A model generated the notes under the pieces. It had not been told where the DNA came from. It searched no databases and saw only the letters and a list, made by a program, of their open reading frames with translations. A stretch of 24,791 nucleotides of DNA from Branchiostoma floridae. Lineage: Eukaryota; Chordata; Leptocardii; Amphioxiformes; Branchiostomatidae. The position numbers and the translations under genes were made by a program. Below, one piece after another: positions 1 through 10,099 of this stretch (position 1 is its first letter; every line of letters starts with the position of its first letter). The stretch is from positions 1 to 24,791 of the forward strand of contig NW_023365835.1 of the NCBI RefSeq assembly GCF_000003815.2. The letters run 5' to 3'.

Positions 1-514
1 CCCTCTTGAAGACTCGGAATTGTCTCTAATATATCTGTTTGTTTCACGTTTAAAAATACATATATTTGTATAATCTATATGTTTTCTAAGTACCAGTATG
101 AATATTTCAAAGGTCATGCACAATCGAAGAATACAATAAAAGTTGAAATGACATTCCAATTTTCCCCCATGAATCAAATCTTTAAAACGAATGAAGTATA
201 ATGAATTGTGAGAGAGAAAGATAATGAATTTGAAGAAAAAAACTTCTGTGACTTGGAAGTGACACCAACCAATTCATTAAAGTTGAAGGTAGCAGAACAC
301 AGTTTTCGGCCTATGGGGATTTCTATAGTTAAGGGCCTCAAGGTGACTGGCTTCGACGCATTAAAAAATATAGTAGGGTGCACTTTCACAGGTTATATCT
401 GGCTGCCTCTCAAATAAGGCTGTTTACCACTCATTCAACAGTTTTATACGTACTATTTTATCTACCCGCGTCATAGACCCCCGGGGTTCGCGGAGAAATA
501 CTGTGTTCTGCTAC
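1..514. other. non-coding flank with an inverted 18-mer
   Basis: AT-rich sequence without a convincing exon. Short open frames on both strands lack family features and overlap each other. The only structure seen is the 18-mer aaggtagcagaacacagt at 286-303, which recurs on the other strand at 500-517. The second copy covers the predicted splice donor of the lectin exon, so this region is probably the downstream intron or flank of that minus-strand gene. Confidence 0.4.
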
Positions 515-750
515 CTTGAATGTAGACAGCAAACACCCACCCAGATATACGCCGGCTTCGCACAGAGCCAGCTGCTTTACTGTTGATCCCTCCTGGGGGA
601 GACTGACCCCCACATACCGTCCCTCCATCCCCATACATGACACGATAGTGTATGGCTGACCCGAGTCTACTTCATGATTCCCGCCACACTTAGGGTTGTC
701 GTTGACTGACGTGGATTCCCCGACGTGGATGTGGAAGGGATTCATCAGTG
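515..750 (-). CDS. F-type lectin (fucolectin-like) domain exon, partial gene
   Basis: The minus-strand translation contains the second half of an F-type lectin (eel agglutinin/FTP, F5/8 type C-like) domain: NPFHIHVGES, then NPKCGGNHEV, QPYTIVSCMGMEGRYVGV, and LALCEAGVY. The spaced cysteines and the GRYVGV and LCE blocks are family hallmarks. Such domains bind fucosylated glycans in secreted animal lectins; the fucose-binding His/Arg motif lies mainly in the N-terminal half, which is absent here. A candidate acceptor (..ttccaag) lies just upstream of base 750 in gene orientation, and a donor (ttcaag/gtagca) places the exon end at 515. The 236-nt exon then enters in phase 1 and leaves in phase 0. 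Flanking exons were not identified, so this is either a window fragment of a gene or a pseudogene piece. The lectin family is clear; exon borders are inferred. Confidence 0.7.
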
Positions 751-803
751 CTTGGAAGTCAGTCTCCGGATAGATGAATACTCTGAAAGTAGTTTAAAGA
801 ATG

Positions 804-805
<2 letters not shown>

Positions 806-870
<65 letters not shown>
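806..870. repeat. (CT)n microsatellite
   Basis: An uninterrupted CT dinucleotide tract of about 65 bases. On the minus strand it reads as Arg-Glu repeats appended to the LINE reverse transcriptase frame, so it interrupts that element and has no coding meaning. Confidence 0.95.
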
Positions 871-872
<2 letters not shown>

Positions 873-1165
873 TGGGTTCGGCTGCCAATAGGAATTAACC
901 GACAGGGTTAGGAGACTTTGTCTAGATTTCTGGAGGATGGTGAGTCTGTTGGCTGCTCTTCTGTTTTTGAGTGTATCCCATCCCAAGTCCGAGACTAGTT
1001 TAGTGGCGCTTGACTGAGAATTTGGACAGTTGGGTGCATTAAAAACAAATCTGGCCGCTCTTTTTTGGACCGCTTCTAGTTTGGAGATGAGGTCTTTATG
1101 GTGAGGATCCCATGCTGCACTAGCATATTCAAGATGGGGTCTAACCAAGCTAGAGTAGGGTTAAT
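873..1165 (-). pseudogene. LINE (CR1/L2/Jockey-type) reverse transcriptase C-terminus, fragment
   Basis: The minus-strand frame reads LVRPHLEYASAAWDP, then a KLEAVQKRAARFV block and LGWDTLKNRRAANRLTIL. This is the conserved region after the catalytic domain of non-LTR retrotransposon reverse transcriptases (CR1, L2, Jockey groups). The catalytic palm is absent. A stop closes the frame just upstream of the block, and the (CT)n tract replaces the natural end. It lies in what would be the intron upstream of the lectin exon. A dead fragment. Confidence 0.8.
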
Positions 1166-1183
1166 GCATATCAATTGTCATGA

Positions 1184-1273
1184 CTAGGGGTGGGTACCGG
1201 TACAGACAATTCAGGTCCAGGACCGGTTCAGGTCCAGAGGATCAGGTCCAGGTTCGGACCTGAACCTGGACCT
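1184..1273. repeat. possible hAT-like terminus with hairpin
   Basis: Starts with taggggtgggtaccggtac, resembling CAGGGGTGGG-type hAT ends, followed by repeated aggtccagg/ggaccgg words. It closes with a perfect 12-bp hairpin: aggtccaggttc at 1244-1255, a 6-nt loop, and its reverse complement at 1262-1273. No matching opposite terminus was found, so the element class is tentative. Confidence 0.35.
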
Positions 1274-1559
1274 CATTCCTTATGTGAAAACTTGTGAATG
1301 GACGATACTCAAAACAATGGTCCATTTCGCAAGGAAATCTCTTTTCTTGTGGAGTATTCGACTCCCATTGGCGTTTTAAAATCCTACAAGGCTATGCCTC
1401 TGTCGATTGACTGTAAACCTTGTTGGAAATGACTACAGACTTTACGTTGCTTCGTCCTCATTTTCTTCGACCGGTAAGCCACCAAACGTGTGAATGCCTG
1501 ATCATATAATCTGTTCATTTTCCAATAGGTCCAACATTCGGTCCACCGATTTTTTATAT

Positions 1560-1978
<419 letters not shown>

Positions 1979-2024
1979 NNNNNNNNNNNNNNNNNNNNNN
2001 NNNNNNNNNNNNNNNNNNNNNNNN
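1979..2024. other. assembly gap (46 N)
   Basis: A run of N directly at the end of the (CA)n tract, most likely because the microsatellite could not be assembled. The far end of the dispersed repeat is probably hidden here. Confidence 0.99.
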
Positions 2025-2585
2025 AACTTGAGTCCACCATCACTTTGTCATCGTACGTGTATTTGTATTATTTCATGTATTTTTCAATAAAAGGTATATC
2101 ATTTTTTTAAATTTCTGTCGCATCAATTTTGTAACAAGTGAACGCTTAATCACGTGCCGTGCCACGAAGGTGTATCATGAAATCCAGCATTATACAACTA
2201 TTTAAAAAACAACGATTTGCCTGTTACAATACGTGGAGTGATAATTCATGTTGCTGAAAGCCATTGATTTGTTATACGTGAAAAAAGAAAGCCTTTATTA
2301 CGTACTAAGTTCACATTTAGCAGATCACGCCGACTCTGATTTCTTAATCTTTTAGTTTTTTTTAAACTGTCCTCTTATTATGTTAAACATAGTTGCTACT
2401 TACGACAGAGCCTTAGAACAACTGTCACTTCCCTGCGCCTGAGACGCCGTAGTCTTTGCTTGGAATTTGCATTGTCTGTGTCTAAGTCTCCACTATTCTC
2501 TGGCTGGTTACGCCCGAAACGGGGAAGTATTCATGGAAGGACAACTACACACAGCTTAATTGCAAATCATTCAAAAGTTGCGAGC
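2025..2585. other. intergenic or intronic, nothing recognised
   Basis: AT-rich, stop-rich in all frames, with an AATAAA at about 2084 on the plus strand. No exon, RNA gene or recognised repeat could be supported. Confidence 0.4.
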
Positions 2586-2589
2586 TACC

Positions 2590-2725
2590 TTTTATTGTAC
2601 TATTGTTGAACAAATCTTAATGAAGTTTTTAACAAATGTTTTATGTACCATACACCAATTCAGCCTTGTATGGCTGCAGTGATATGTACATGTGTAAGGC
2701 GCTAATAAACCAGTCATTCATATCA
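2590..2725 (+). repeat. probable LINE 3' tail
   Basis: The stretch tatgtaccatacaccaattc followed by a cagcctt..tggctgca block, atgtacatgtgtaa and an aataaacca..cattcat ending resembles the 3' end of CR1/L2-type LINEs in amphioxus-like genomes. No reverse transcriptase precedes it, as expected for a 5'-truncated copy. The identification is by resemblance only. Confidence 0.4.
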
Positions 2726-2827
2726 AACGAGTAAAAAACAACCACCATTAATTACCAGGTTTTTCAGAACATTAAGATGAAAAAGCACTTAAACTTGATA
2801 ACTTGAAAACTTCATGATAAAACGTAC

Positions 2828-2857
2828 CTTGCAGAAGCTTTGCTGACACCAGTGCAT
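2828..2857 (-). CDS. possible minus-strand first coding exon
   Basis: A minus-strand ATG is followed by nine codons (MHWCQQSFCK) and a strong donor (tgcaag/gtacgt), in phase 0. A TATA-like box lies about 90 bp upstream. This could be the first exon of a gene running toward the lectin exon, but the phase (0) does not fit the lectin exon entry (phase 1), so another exon would have to lie between. The ten residues do not look like a signal peptide start. Weak support. Confidence 0.2.
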
Positions 2858-2944
2858 CTTGTTCCGCACTGCTGGACGGAGTTGGCCGGGGGCCGTCTGG
2901 AAATACCTCCAGGTCTCAGCAACAGGTCACATCGTCTTGTGTCT

Positions 2945-2955
2945 CTTATTTAAAG
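2945..2955 (-). promoter_or_regulatory. TATA-like box of a possible minus-strand promoter
   Basis: On the minus strand ctttaaataag lies about 30 bp before a GC-richer stretch that leads into the possible first exon ending at 2828. A GATA-type site (ttatc) lies slightly further upstream. Position and spacing suit a core promoter; no transcript evidence is available. Confidence 0.25.
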
Positions 2956-2959
2956 CCTA

Positions 2960-3840
2960 CAACTCTCCGAGCAGTGTGATAAAGTGAGCATGCGCGTGGG
3001 GAAAATTAACCACTGGCCTTGCATGCTTTCACGTAATGCCATTTTTTCCAAACATCTGTTATGGCAACGTTTGACGTCAATAAAATAAATTTTCAATTAT
3101 AATATTTCTACAATGGTTGATAAACACAATCTTGCAAAGTTAATGTAAAATCATAAACCATTCCTCAACCGAATCTTTAGAAATTCAACTTCAGGCCACA
3201 GCAAGTAAATTTTATAGATGACATCCTCGGCACACTGCAAAAATAAAACAAGATGGCAAGTTTTTAAAATAGACACATACACGTTGTAGCAAGAATTGAA
3301 GTGACAAAATACAGCAACACAACCAACAAGGCATTTAATCCTGTATTCAAGAAGTGCACTAGTGTAGTAAAAGTGATACTAGTGTGGTACACTGGTATCA
3401 CTAACAATATTGGCTTCCATATGTTTGCCGCTCTTACAGCTATCCACCAAGTTTCAATTCTGCAACTACAGTCAAGGCTACCACTCCAGTGCCACCTCTA
3501 CGTAATGTGTTAGTTTTCAACACAACCTATTTAATCATTTTGGTTTATATGGCAATCCCTGAAGAAAAAAAATCTGTCTGAAATCAGGTGAAAATTAATG
3601 AGCACGTGGATGTCATCCATAAAATTTACATGCTGTAGCCTTACCACAACCCTTTCAATACGAAAGAACATATTAAATTCTATCCAGAAAGAATCTCACC
3701 AATCACGTCAACAAAATGCTCAATATGCAGGTGCATCAAACCGATGTCTGAATCTGGCAACAACCTACGTCGACAACGTAGATAGAACTCTTTCTTCTTC
3801 TTTTTTTTATATTATTTTCAGACACTGACTCATGTCACTA
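2960..3840. other. no gene seen
   Basis: AT-rich sequence. The open frames at 3301-3513 and 3598-3828 have no family features, no supporting splice sites and biased composition, and are treated as chance. The end of the stretch is a pyrimidine-rich run leading into a dispersed repeat. Confidence 0.4.
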
Positions 3841-3844
3841 ACTT

Positions 3845-4205
<361 letters not shown>

Positions 4206-4320
4206 AGCTTGATAATAATGATAATAATGTTGCTGCTGTTTTCAACCTAGAAAAAAAAAGCTTCAAGAAAACGACAGGTCTTCAGCTCAACATCAGACGA
4301 CAAAATCGCTTTTAAAGAAA

Positions 4321-4658
4321 TATCCGGCACCACGTGCTCATTTCTTTGAGCTGTCAATCAATCCACCAACGCGTCCAAAAATTTAAATTAACTTTAAGGC
4401 TTCATTCAGTTTGGAGATATTGTGTGGCTCCGAACGTGCCTTAACCGTAAATAGGAATTCGAATCTTTCAGAATGTACTGCACTCTTTTCACTGAGCCAA
4501 GGACATGGAATGTGCTGCCGTGACTAACGAAGGAGCTCCCCATTAAACCCGTCATAGGCGACGAGCTTTGGGTGTATGTGTTGATCGACAGTTTGAAATC
4601 TACAGATCTAGAGTTCACTGCACTCACTCCAACCGGCTGTATTGTCTGCCGCTGTGAA
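4321..4658 (+). repeat. dispersed repeat family B, copy 1 (internally deleted)
   Basis: Closely matches 7527-8310 in two blocks: 4321-4540 with 7527-7745 and 4541-4658 with about 8190-8310. About 445 bp present in the other copy are missing here. The right side is interrupted by the hAT-like element that begins at 4659. No coding potential was recognised. Confidence 0.75.
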
Positions 4659-5027
4659 CAGGGGTGCCTAAGCATTCTATGAGATTCGTATGAACATTAT
4701 GTGATACGCACGAATCACTATGCGAAAACGCACAAACCTTATGAAAATCACACGAATCTCTATGCGAAAACTTACGAAGCGTATGAAAATCACACGAATC
4801 ACTATGCGAAACGCACAAACCTTATGAAAATCACACGAATCACTATGCGAAAACGACGAACATTACGTGATTTGCACAAACCTTATGCGATTGACGTAAT
4901 GTCACGTGACCCAGTGGTGGTCGGCCGGTTTCGCATAAGGTTCGTGCAAATCGCATAAGGTTCGTGTGTGTCACATAGTGATTCGGACGAATCTCATAGG
5001 GTTCGTGCAAATGCCTAGGTACCCCTG
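4659..5027. mobile_element. non-autonomous hAT-like element with 5-bp target duplication
   Basis: Terminal inverted repeats CAGGGGTGCCTAAGCATT (4659-4676) and its imperfect complement (5010-5027) differ at two of 18 positions. GTGAA flanks both ends (4654-4658 and 5028-5032). CAGGGG termini are typical of the hAT superfamily, although classical hAT duplications are 8 bp; 5-bp duplications would point to a variant subgroup. The interior is an array of short words (cacgaatcactatgcgaaaa, acaaaccttatg) that appear inverted in the second half (cgcataaggttcgtg), making a large foldback. No transposase is present. The related copy near 8300-8316 shows an uninterrupted version of the insertion site. 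Confidence 0.8.
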
Positions 5028-5032
5028 GTGAA

Positions 5033-5745
5033 AGTATAAGGCTACACCGACTTAATGTCATGGATGATATCCGCGCGCACATTGATTTTCACCTATTCTA
5101 GAAAAAAACTGTAGCCAGAGGGTCTGCTCTCCAGGGTAGGGGGCACATGGTCAGGGCATGTGACCGCAGCACCCTTCATTCTCCTTTTTAAAAACAAGAA
5201 TAGCAATAAAATAAACATGATTGAACTGGTGACGATTCTCTCTTAAAGTCTTACTGGAGCTGAACTTAAGGCAAACCAAGTCAGGGAAAGAAGGGTCTGG
5301 ATCATTCTGTGGTTTAGCATGTTTTTTTTGCTGCATTTTTTTTTCTTTTTTCGCCCGCGCTCATTAGTTTTGCGGTCTCCAGAGGATGCTATCTATAAAA
5401 TTAAGTGTATGGCCTAACGTGGACGAACATATTAACAAAATTTCAAACAACTCATACCTCCGTTAAATAAGCTAGAGTTTGTCTTATGTCTTTTTAAAAT
5501 GCTGTACATTAATCTTACAGATACGGTTTTAGCTACCATCAATGACTAGCATATGGGAAATAGATAACTAATACTAATAAATTTCAGGTAAGACTTTTGC
5601 ACTCATTCCAGCCCACCGACACTGTGTGTAGTACGGCTTATTTTTCATGATTGAGAGGAATTTCTAGCATTTGAATAGAATCCGCTGCGTGCTTCAGAAG
5701 GTTTTGACCAAAAAAAAGCCCCTGATTTCCTTAAACTAGCCGCTA
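5033..5745. other. no gene seen
   Basis: AT-rich, with T-rich tracts near 5320-5355. The word taacgtggacgaaca at about 5415 resembles one at 8360-8380, so part of this may be further dispersed-repeat sequence. The short minus-strand frame at 5151-5336 has no features of a real exon. Confidence 0.35.
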
Positions 5746-5749
5746 GGGT

Positions 5750-6055
5750 GCCAAAACTAATTCAGTCACATTTTCCTGAGCATAAGAGCTATCTAACACT
5801 TAAAGATTGTGAGTATAGTGTGTTCAGAACACGAGATAGCAAAAACTGAATTGTACTGCAGTACCAAGGGAAGCCGCTTGGGAGCCCAAAATCATATCAT
5901 TTCGCCCAAAATTATATCATTTCCAGCTTTTATCACAACCCACCAACGTATCAAGTATGAAACAAATCCACCCAGCCGTTCTTGAGTTATTTTAATCACA
6001 CACAGAAACACACACACACACAGAAACACACACACACACACACACACACACAACC
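5750..6055 (-). repeat. dispersed repeat family A, copy 3, ending in (CA)n
   Basis: Contains tactgcagtaccaaggg, agccgcttgggagcccaaaat, caccaacgtatcaagtatg and cgttcttgagtta in the same order as copy 1, then a short CA tract (about 5997-6052) with aga interruptions. It is more diverged and shorter than copies 1 and 2. Confidence 0.7.
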
Positions 6056-6368
6056 GCTAGTGAGAATATAACCGCAATGACATTTCATGGAGGTAATTAA
6101 GTTACGCACAAATGATTTAGGCTGGAGGTGCAGACAAGAAAACGCGTAAGAAGGACGCAGGTGTACCTTGGACTAGAGCTAAAATAACATGGAGTAACAG
6201 GACGTACAGACTTAATAAAGTCCATCTTGAATGAATGGGTGCTAAACGAGCAAATACTTAGATCAAGACAGATCTTTGAAAACGATCGGTAGTACAAACT
6301 GGCATTTGAATGTTTAATTTGTTGCGAAGGTTGCCTCAGAAACTGCCGGTGGTAACAAGTCAGTTAAG
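6056..6368. other. no gene seen
   Basis: No family-level match was recognised on either strand. The minus-strand frame at 6097-6297 lacks any conserved pattern. Confidence 0.3.
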
Positions 6369-6483
6369 TCTTTCAGGATGTACTGCACTCTTTTCACTGA
6401 GCCAAGAACATGGAATGTGCTGTCGTGATTCATGTAGGAGCTTCCCATTTTAGGGCTGACGTCAGGGTTGCGTTGCTCGATCT
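6369..6483 (+). repeat. dispersed repeat family B, copy 2 (short fragment)
   Basis: Matches 4465-4540 and 7670-7775 through tactgcactcttttcact, gagccaagaacatggaatgt and gctgacgtcagggttgcgtt. It stops at a junction with LINE sequence at about 6484. Confidence 0.7.
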
Positions 6484-6723
6484 TGTAACTGTCTTTCTAA
6501 CACTCTCCCCGATATGTTTAAAGATTTCTTAAACCCTAATTCACATGTACACAATTATCATACCAGGCAAAGAAATCTACTCCATATCCCTCTCTTTCGA
6601 ACAACATTAGCGCAGTCCTCCGTTAAATATAGATGTGCTACAATCTGGAACAGTCTTCCTACAAATATAAAAACACTACTTCCTTCCTTACATTTAAAAG
6701 TGCCCTTAAAACACACCTCATAA
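6484..6723 (+). pseudogene. LINE reverse transcriptase C-terminal end, 5'-truncated
   Basis: The frame reads SNTLPDMFKDFL, then a HNYHTRQRNLLHIPLFRT block and KYRCATIWNSLPTNIK, ending HLKVPLKHTS and a stop. The order TRQ..., WNSLP, LK is the typical C-terminal end of non-LTR retrotransposon reverse transcriptases. The catalytic domain is missing, consistent with 5' truncation at insertion. It is followed by a 3' UTR reaching about 7155. Confidence 0.8.
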
Positions 6724-7155
6724 CCACCCTAGCCCCTTATAGAAATATCTATCCTAGCTCAATTCATGTTGCTATTATTATTTGATTTCGTTAATCACAC
6801 ATCTTTTTTTTGTATTATTATAACATATGACTGAGTTAGCTACTTCTCCTTATTATTCATTGATTCACTGATCATACATCTTTTGTTGTTTTATTATAAC
6901 ATATGATTGTGTAAGCTTCTCATGTTTATTATTTATTGATTTACTGATGGTATACCTTCTGTATTATTATAACATATTTACTAGTTTTTTTTTTCTTCTT
7001 TGTTGATTATGATTCATTGATCACAATTTTGTGTAAACAAATAGGAGGAGGGCATAGCATAAACTGTTAAGGTTTTTCCCTCCTGCACCTGTTTTATATT
7101 TTATTCTCTTCTGTATCCTATTATTTTGTATGTGCAAACAACAAAACAAACAAAA
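6724..7155 (+). repeat. 3' UTR and tail of the same LINE
   Basis: AT-rich 3' region with three imperfect repeats of the ttattataacatatg...ttattgattcactgat type between about 6775 and 6990. It then runs into an aggaggagggcatagcataa block, a ccctcctgcacctgttttat block, and an A-rich tail with caaacaacaaaacaaacaaa. The last block resembles LINE 3' ends of amphioxus-like genomes. It abuts a second LINE fragment in the opposite orientation. Confidence 0.6.
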
Positions 7156-7159
7156 CAAG

Positions 7160-7372
7160 TACTGTCGAGCTCAGCTTTGCCATGGGCAATCTTATAAAAT
7201 AGAAGGGAATGGACATATGAATGGATAGTTTTTCCCAGCCTGAAGGAGAGAGAATATGATGACCCCCTCACGGCGCCAGATACCGTGAGGGAGCGTTCAT
7301 ATTGCAGCCGCTCAATAAGTCTTAAGTCAGCAGCCGTGCCAAACAACATCAGCATATTCTAGAGACGGTCTT
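7160..7372 (-). pseudogene. LINE reverse transcriptase fragment with frameshift, opposite orientation
   Basis: The minus strand reads LEYADVVWHGC in one frame and then LRLIERLQYERSLTVSGAVR with GSS and LLFYKIAHG in another, so a frameshift lies near 7325. These are the LEYA.vvW and IE.LQ....vtGA.rGtS blocks of non-LTR reverse transcriptase C-termini. The fragment is cut off where the oppositely oriented LINE tail begins. Confidence 0.75.
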
Positions 7373-7526
7373 ATAAAAGTCTTGTAAATATTTCTACCAC
7401 AATTTGGAGGGGGCAACTTAAAATTAAGGTTGTTCATGATGGGTACCTTTTTAAAAACCTTCGCAACCATTTGGGTAACATGAGTACTCTACTCTACGTT
7501 GAAACAAATCGTTACGTTGAAACAAA
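7373..7526. other. short unassigned stretch
   Basis: AT-rich spacer between LINE and dispersed-repeat sequence. An imperfect cgttacgttgaaacaaat duplication lies just before the repeat boundary. Confidence 0.3.
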
Positions 7527-8316
7527 TATCCGGCACCACGTGCTCGTTGCTTTGTGCTGTCAATCAATCCACCAACGCGCCCAAACATTTAAATTAATTT
7601 CAAGGCTTCATTCAGTTTGGAGCTATTGTGTGGCTCCGAACGTGCCTTAACTGTAGATAGGAATTCGAATATTTTAAAATGTACTGCACTCTTTTCACTC
7701 AGCCAAGGACATGGAATGTACTGTCGTGATTCATGTAGGAGCTTCCCACTTAAGGGCTGACGTCAGAGTTGCGTTGCTCAGTACGATTTTACTGCGACTT
7801 AAAATCCTTGAAAATCCTTCTTTTCCTTGATAAAAATTTTGCCGAATCTGGAGATTTTCTGTAGTTAGAAGCGACAGGTTTGCTCTAAGCTTTCTTGTTT
7901 TGGTTCAGTTCAGCAGTTAAGTTGGTGTAAGTACAGATTTGACTTGTTGGGTTGAATCAGGAGGGAATTGGGGTCAAAGGTGATGTTTCTTTCATAGAGC
8001 GAGCTTTTGTCGGAGATTGAGCTAAACAACCCTCTGTTTTCTTTGAATGGTTATAATTAGACCCAATCGACTTTCTGGTGAAGAAGAATTTTTTTTAGAT
8101 TGAAGTATGGGTCAGTTCTTTTTGAAGCCTTCTTTCAGTGTATCTTAACATGTTTTTCTATAGACAGTCCTAACGTGGAACTCTGCTCTTTACCCGTTAC
8201 AGACCACGAGCTTTGGGTGTGTCTGTTGATCGACAGGAGGTCGCCCGTGTTTAAAATCGACAGGAGGTCACTGCACTCACTCCAACCGGCTATATTGTCC
8301 GCCACTGTGAAAGATT
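7527..8316 (+). repeat. dispersed repeat family B, copy 3 (longest)
   Basis: Aligns with copy 1 at both ends and with copy 2 in its middle, and carries about 445 bp (roughly 7746-8190) absent from copy 1. The right end has gccactgtgaaagattaac, the uninterrupted counterpart of the site used by the hAT-like element in copy 1. The open frame at 8100-8318 has no recognised features. Confidence 0.7.
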
Positions 8317-8344
8317 AACGTGGGCGCACAAAATTCCACGTGGA

Positions 8345-9300
8345 CGAACACATAAACTATACACATATATATATTAATCCTAGGTCGGAACTTTTGGGCA
8401 ATCTTGCAGATCTACTTAGTCATTCAAGTTAATCTTGATAATATGTCCGACAATGCTAAATTAGATATTTTTCTAATTTTAAAACGACCCAAGTTACTCA
8501 CATCATCGTGATAGCTTGTAGCCAACTTAGACTCCAAGGTTTGATCTTCTAACAATTTTTAGTTTTATTGTATAAATCTGGGTCCTCAACAAGGAACTTA
8601 CTAATAGGCTAAACTCCCCAAACATCCAACATGTCCAGTGACAGAATTTCAGTCAGATTCGAACCGTCCAGAACCAGGTCAAGACTTAGTTCTACCGAAT
8701 CCGGACCACATTTTGAACGATGTTTGTGGCCTGTTGAAACCACTTCTATTCGCCCTGCGATTGCTCGATTACTCTTTATTGCTGACAATGTCCTAATCAT
8801 CCATAAGGAGGATCGTCCTTGTAACGCATGGTATCTTCAAGTCTTATGTTGATAGAGAGTGCCGATTTTAAAGGCTAGGGTAAAGGAAAACCTGTTCAAC
8901 AACTCCGCGTCCCTTAGGCTTCGAGGCGAATTCTTCTTGTGTATACAGCCCATCATGGAGCCTACGTAAGTTGATGCATGCAGGCTACATGTAAGGCGGG
9001 GGAGGCAGATTTAATTACACAGCCCAAACCTTGGCTCAAGAATAACATCTGCGGTCGGTGTTTCTGAACGAAGATTGGACTAGTTAACCACGCCCGGACT
9101 GATTCTGAACGCTAGGTCCTCACCGATACCCGATGGACGAGTTTTACGAAACCATCTCTGCCTCTGAGTAAATTATTTGCGCGGAACTAAAGGGAAAACA
9201 GTGCATCATCACTCTGTAACGGTCGTGACCCTTGACACAATTAGTTTATTTTTGTAACATCTTGCCTCGTTTGTTATCCCAGCTCTCTTTTCACATGCAC
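8345..9300. other. no gene seen
   Basis: Mixed-composition sequence without an exon that could be supported. Overlapping frames at 8609-8852 on both strands have no family pattern. Words such as gaaccgtccagaacc and aatccggacc faintly resemble the hAT-like end at 1.2 kb. Confidence 0.35.
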
Positions 9301-9301
9301 C

Positions 9302-9507
9302 TAATGTAAATGCATTTAAGTTCGAGGGGGTTTAATTTCTCTGTAGCGGGAAAGACTGTTCGCGATGGTTTTAAGTCCGGGTAGCACCATGTCCTGTGGT
9401 CTCTTACTGCCATAGAGAAATGTCCGTGGTGGTTTTAAGTTCGCGGTAAATTTGCAACGCGAAAACCGCGAACAAAAACCACCACGAAAATTTCTGCATT
9501 TACAGTA
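9302..9507. mobile_element. foldback MITE, copy 1
   Basis: Ends in cacgaaaatttctgcattta followed by cagta. Its complement appears at the left end as taatgtaaatgcattta followed by an agttcg word. The interior repeats the ggtggttttaagttcgcgg theme in inverted form. A second partial copy is in intron 5 of the EgtD-like gene. There is no coding capacity; family assignment is by structure. Confidence 0.65.
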
Positions 9508-9859
9508 TGTCATAGCTTTAGCCACTGTGGTAATTTACATTATTAGATTCTTATCATGCAAATCAATTTCTATAGCTATTTGTTTACAGATCCAATTGTT
9601 ATATTACTTCAAACCACGTGAAATTTGTGTTACTCAAAAATGTAAAAATACTGTTAGATACCAGTAACTAAACTGAGTCTTCATTTGCAAGATTAGTGAT
9701 AGATATATGATAATTTGATAGTCAATAATGACAGGAATTTTATATCTGTAGCATAGTCATAGAGGAATTCACGACTTAACCTGTAGATATATTTAAAGGT
9801 TCGGAGTTTTTTCATCTTACGGTTTTTCACTGATTGATGTCTTACCCAACTTCTTGTGC
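9508..9859. other. AT-rich intergenic region
   Basis: No exon or repeat recognised. It lies directly upstream of the inferred 5' UTR exon and may contain promoter sequence, but no TATA box or initiator is distinctive. Confidence 0.35.
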
Positions 9860-9911
9860 AGGTCAACGGTGTTGTGAGTGGAAAGTGTTTTCTAATGACC
9901 TTGAATGACCT
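9860..9911 (-). promoter_or_regulatory. cluster of nuclear-receptor half-sites (DR4 / ERR-type)
   Basis: TGACCT at 9896-9901 and 9906-9911 form a direct repeat with 4-bp spacing, which reads AGGTCA-n4-AGGTCA on the minus strand. The first also gives TCAAGGTCA, the consensus monomer site of ERR/NR5A receptors. A further AGGTCA lies at 9860-9865. The sites lie at or just upstream of the inferred first exon. Function is inferred from motif alone. Confidence 0.35.
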
Positions 9912-10099
9912 TGCCGTCGCCCTTGTCCGGCAGACTGGGTAAAGAAAAACACGTGTCAGGTGTGAGGAAATCTCCTCGCTACATTTCAGAGCAGTCGAAA
10001 AGACGCTTCATTTCGAGGCACAAGCAGAGTGCTCGAAGTTCTGTGATCTCTACGTGTGTGCGACCTTTCGGCATCCAGTCTAGATATTCCATAGACAAG
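9866..10099 (+). other. candidate 5' UTR exon of the EgtD-like gene
   Basis: The stretch ends in a strong donor (agacaag/gtaagg, exon end 10099). The first coding exon of the EgtD-like gene is itself preceded by a strong acceptor (ctctgttcccatctag, ending 11350), which requires an upstream non-coding exon. This is the best donor seen in the preceding 2 kb. The exon start is unknown. The open frame running through it (9905-10189) has no recognised features. Confidence 0.4.

Noticed and set aside
8609-8852. Opposed open frames of 63 and 73 codons
   Set aside because: Shadow frames of one another without family features.
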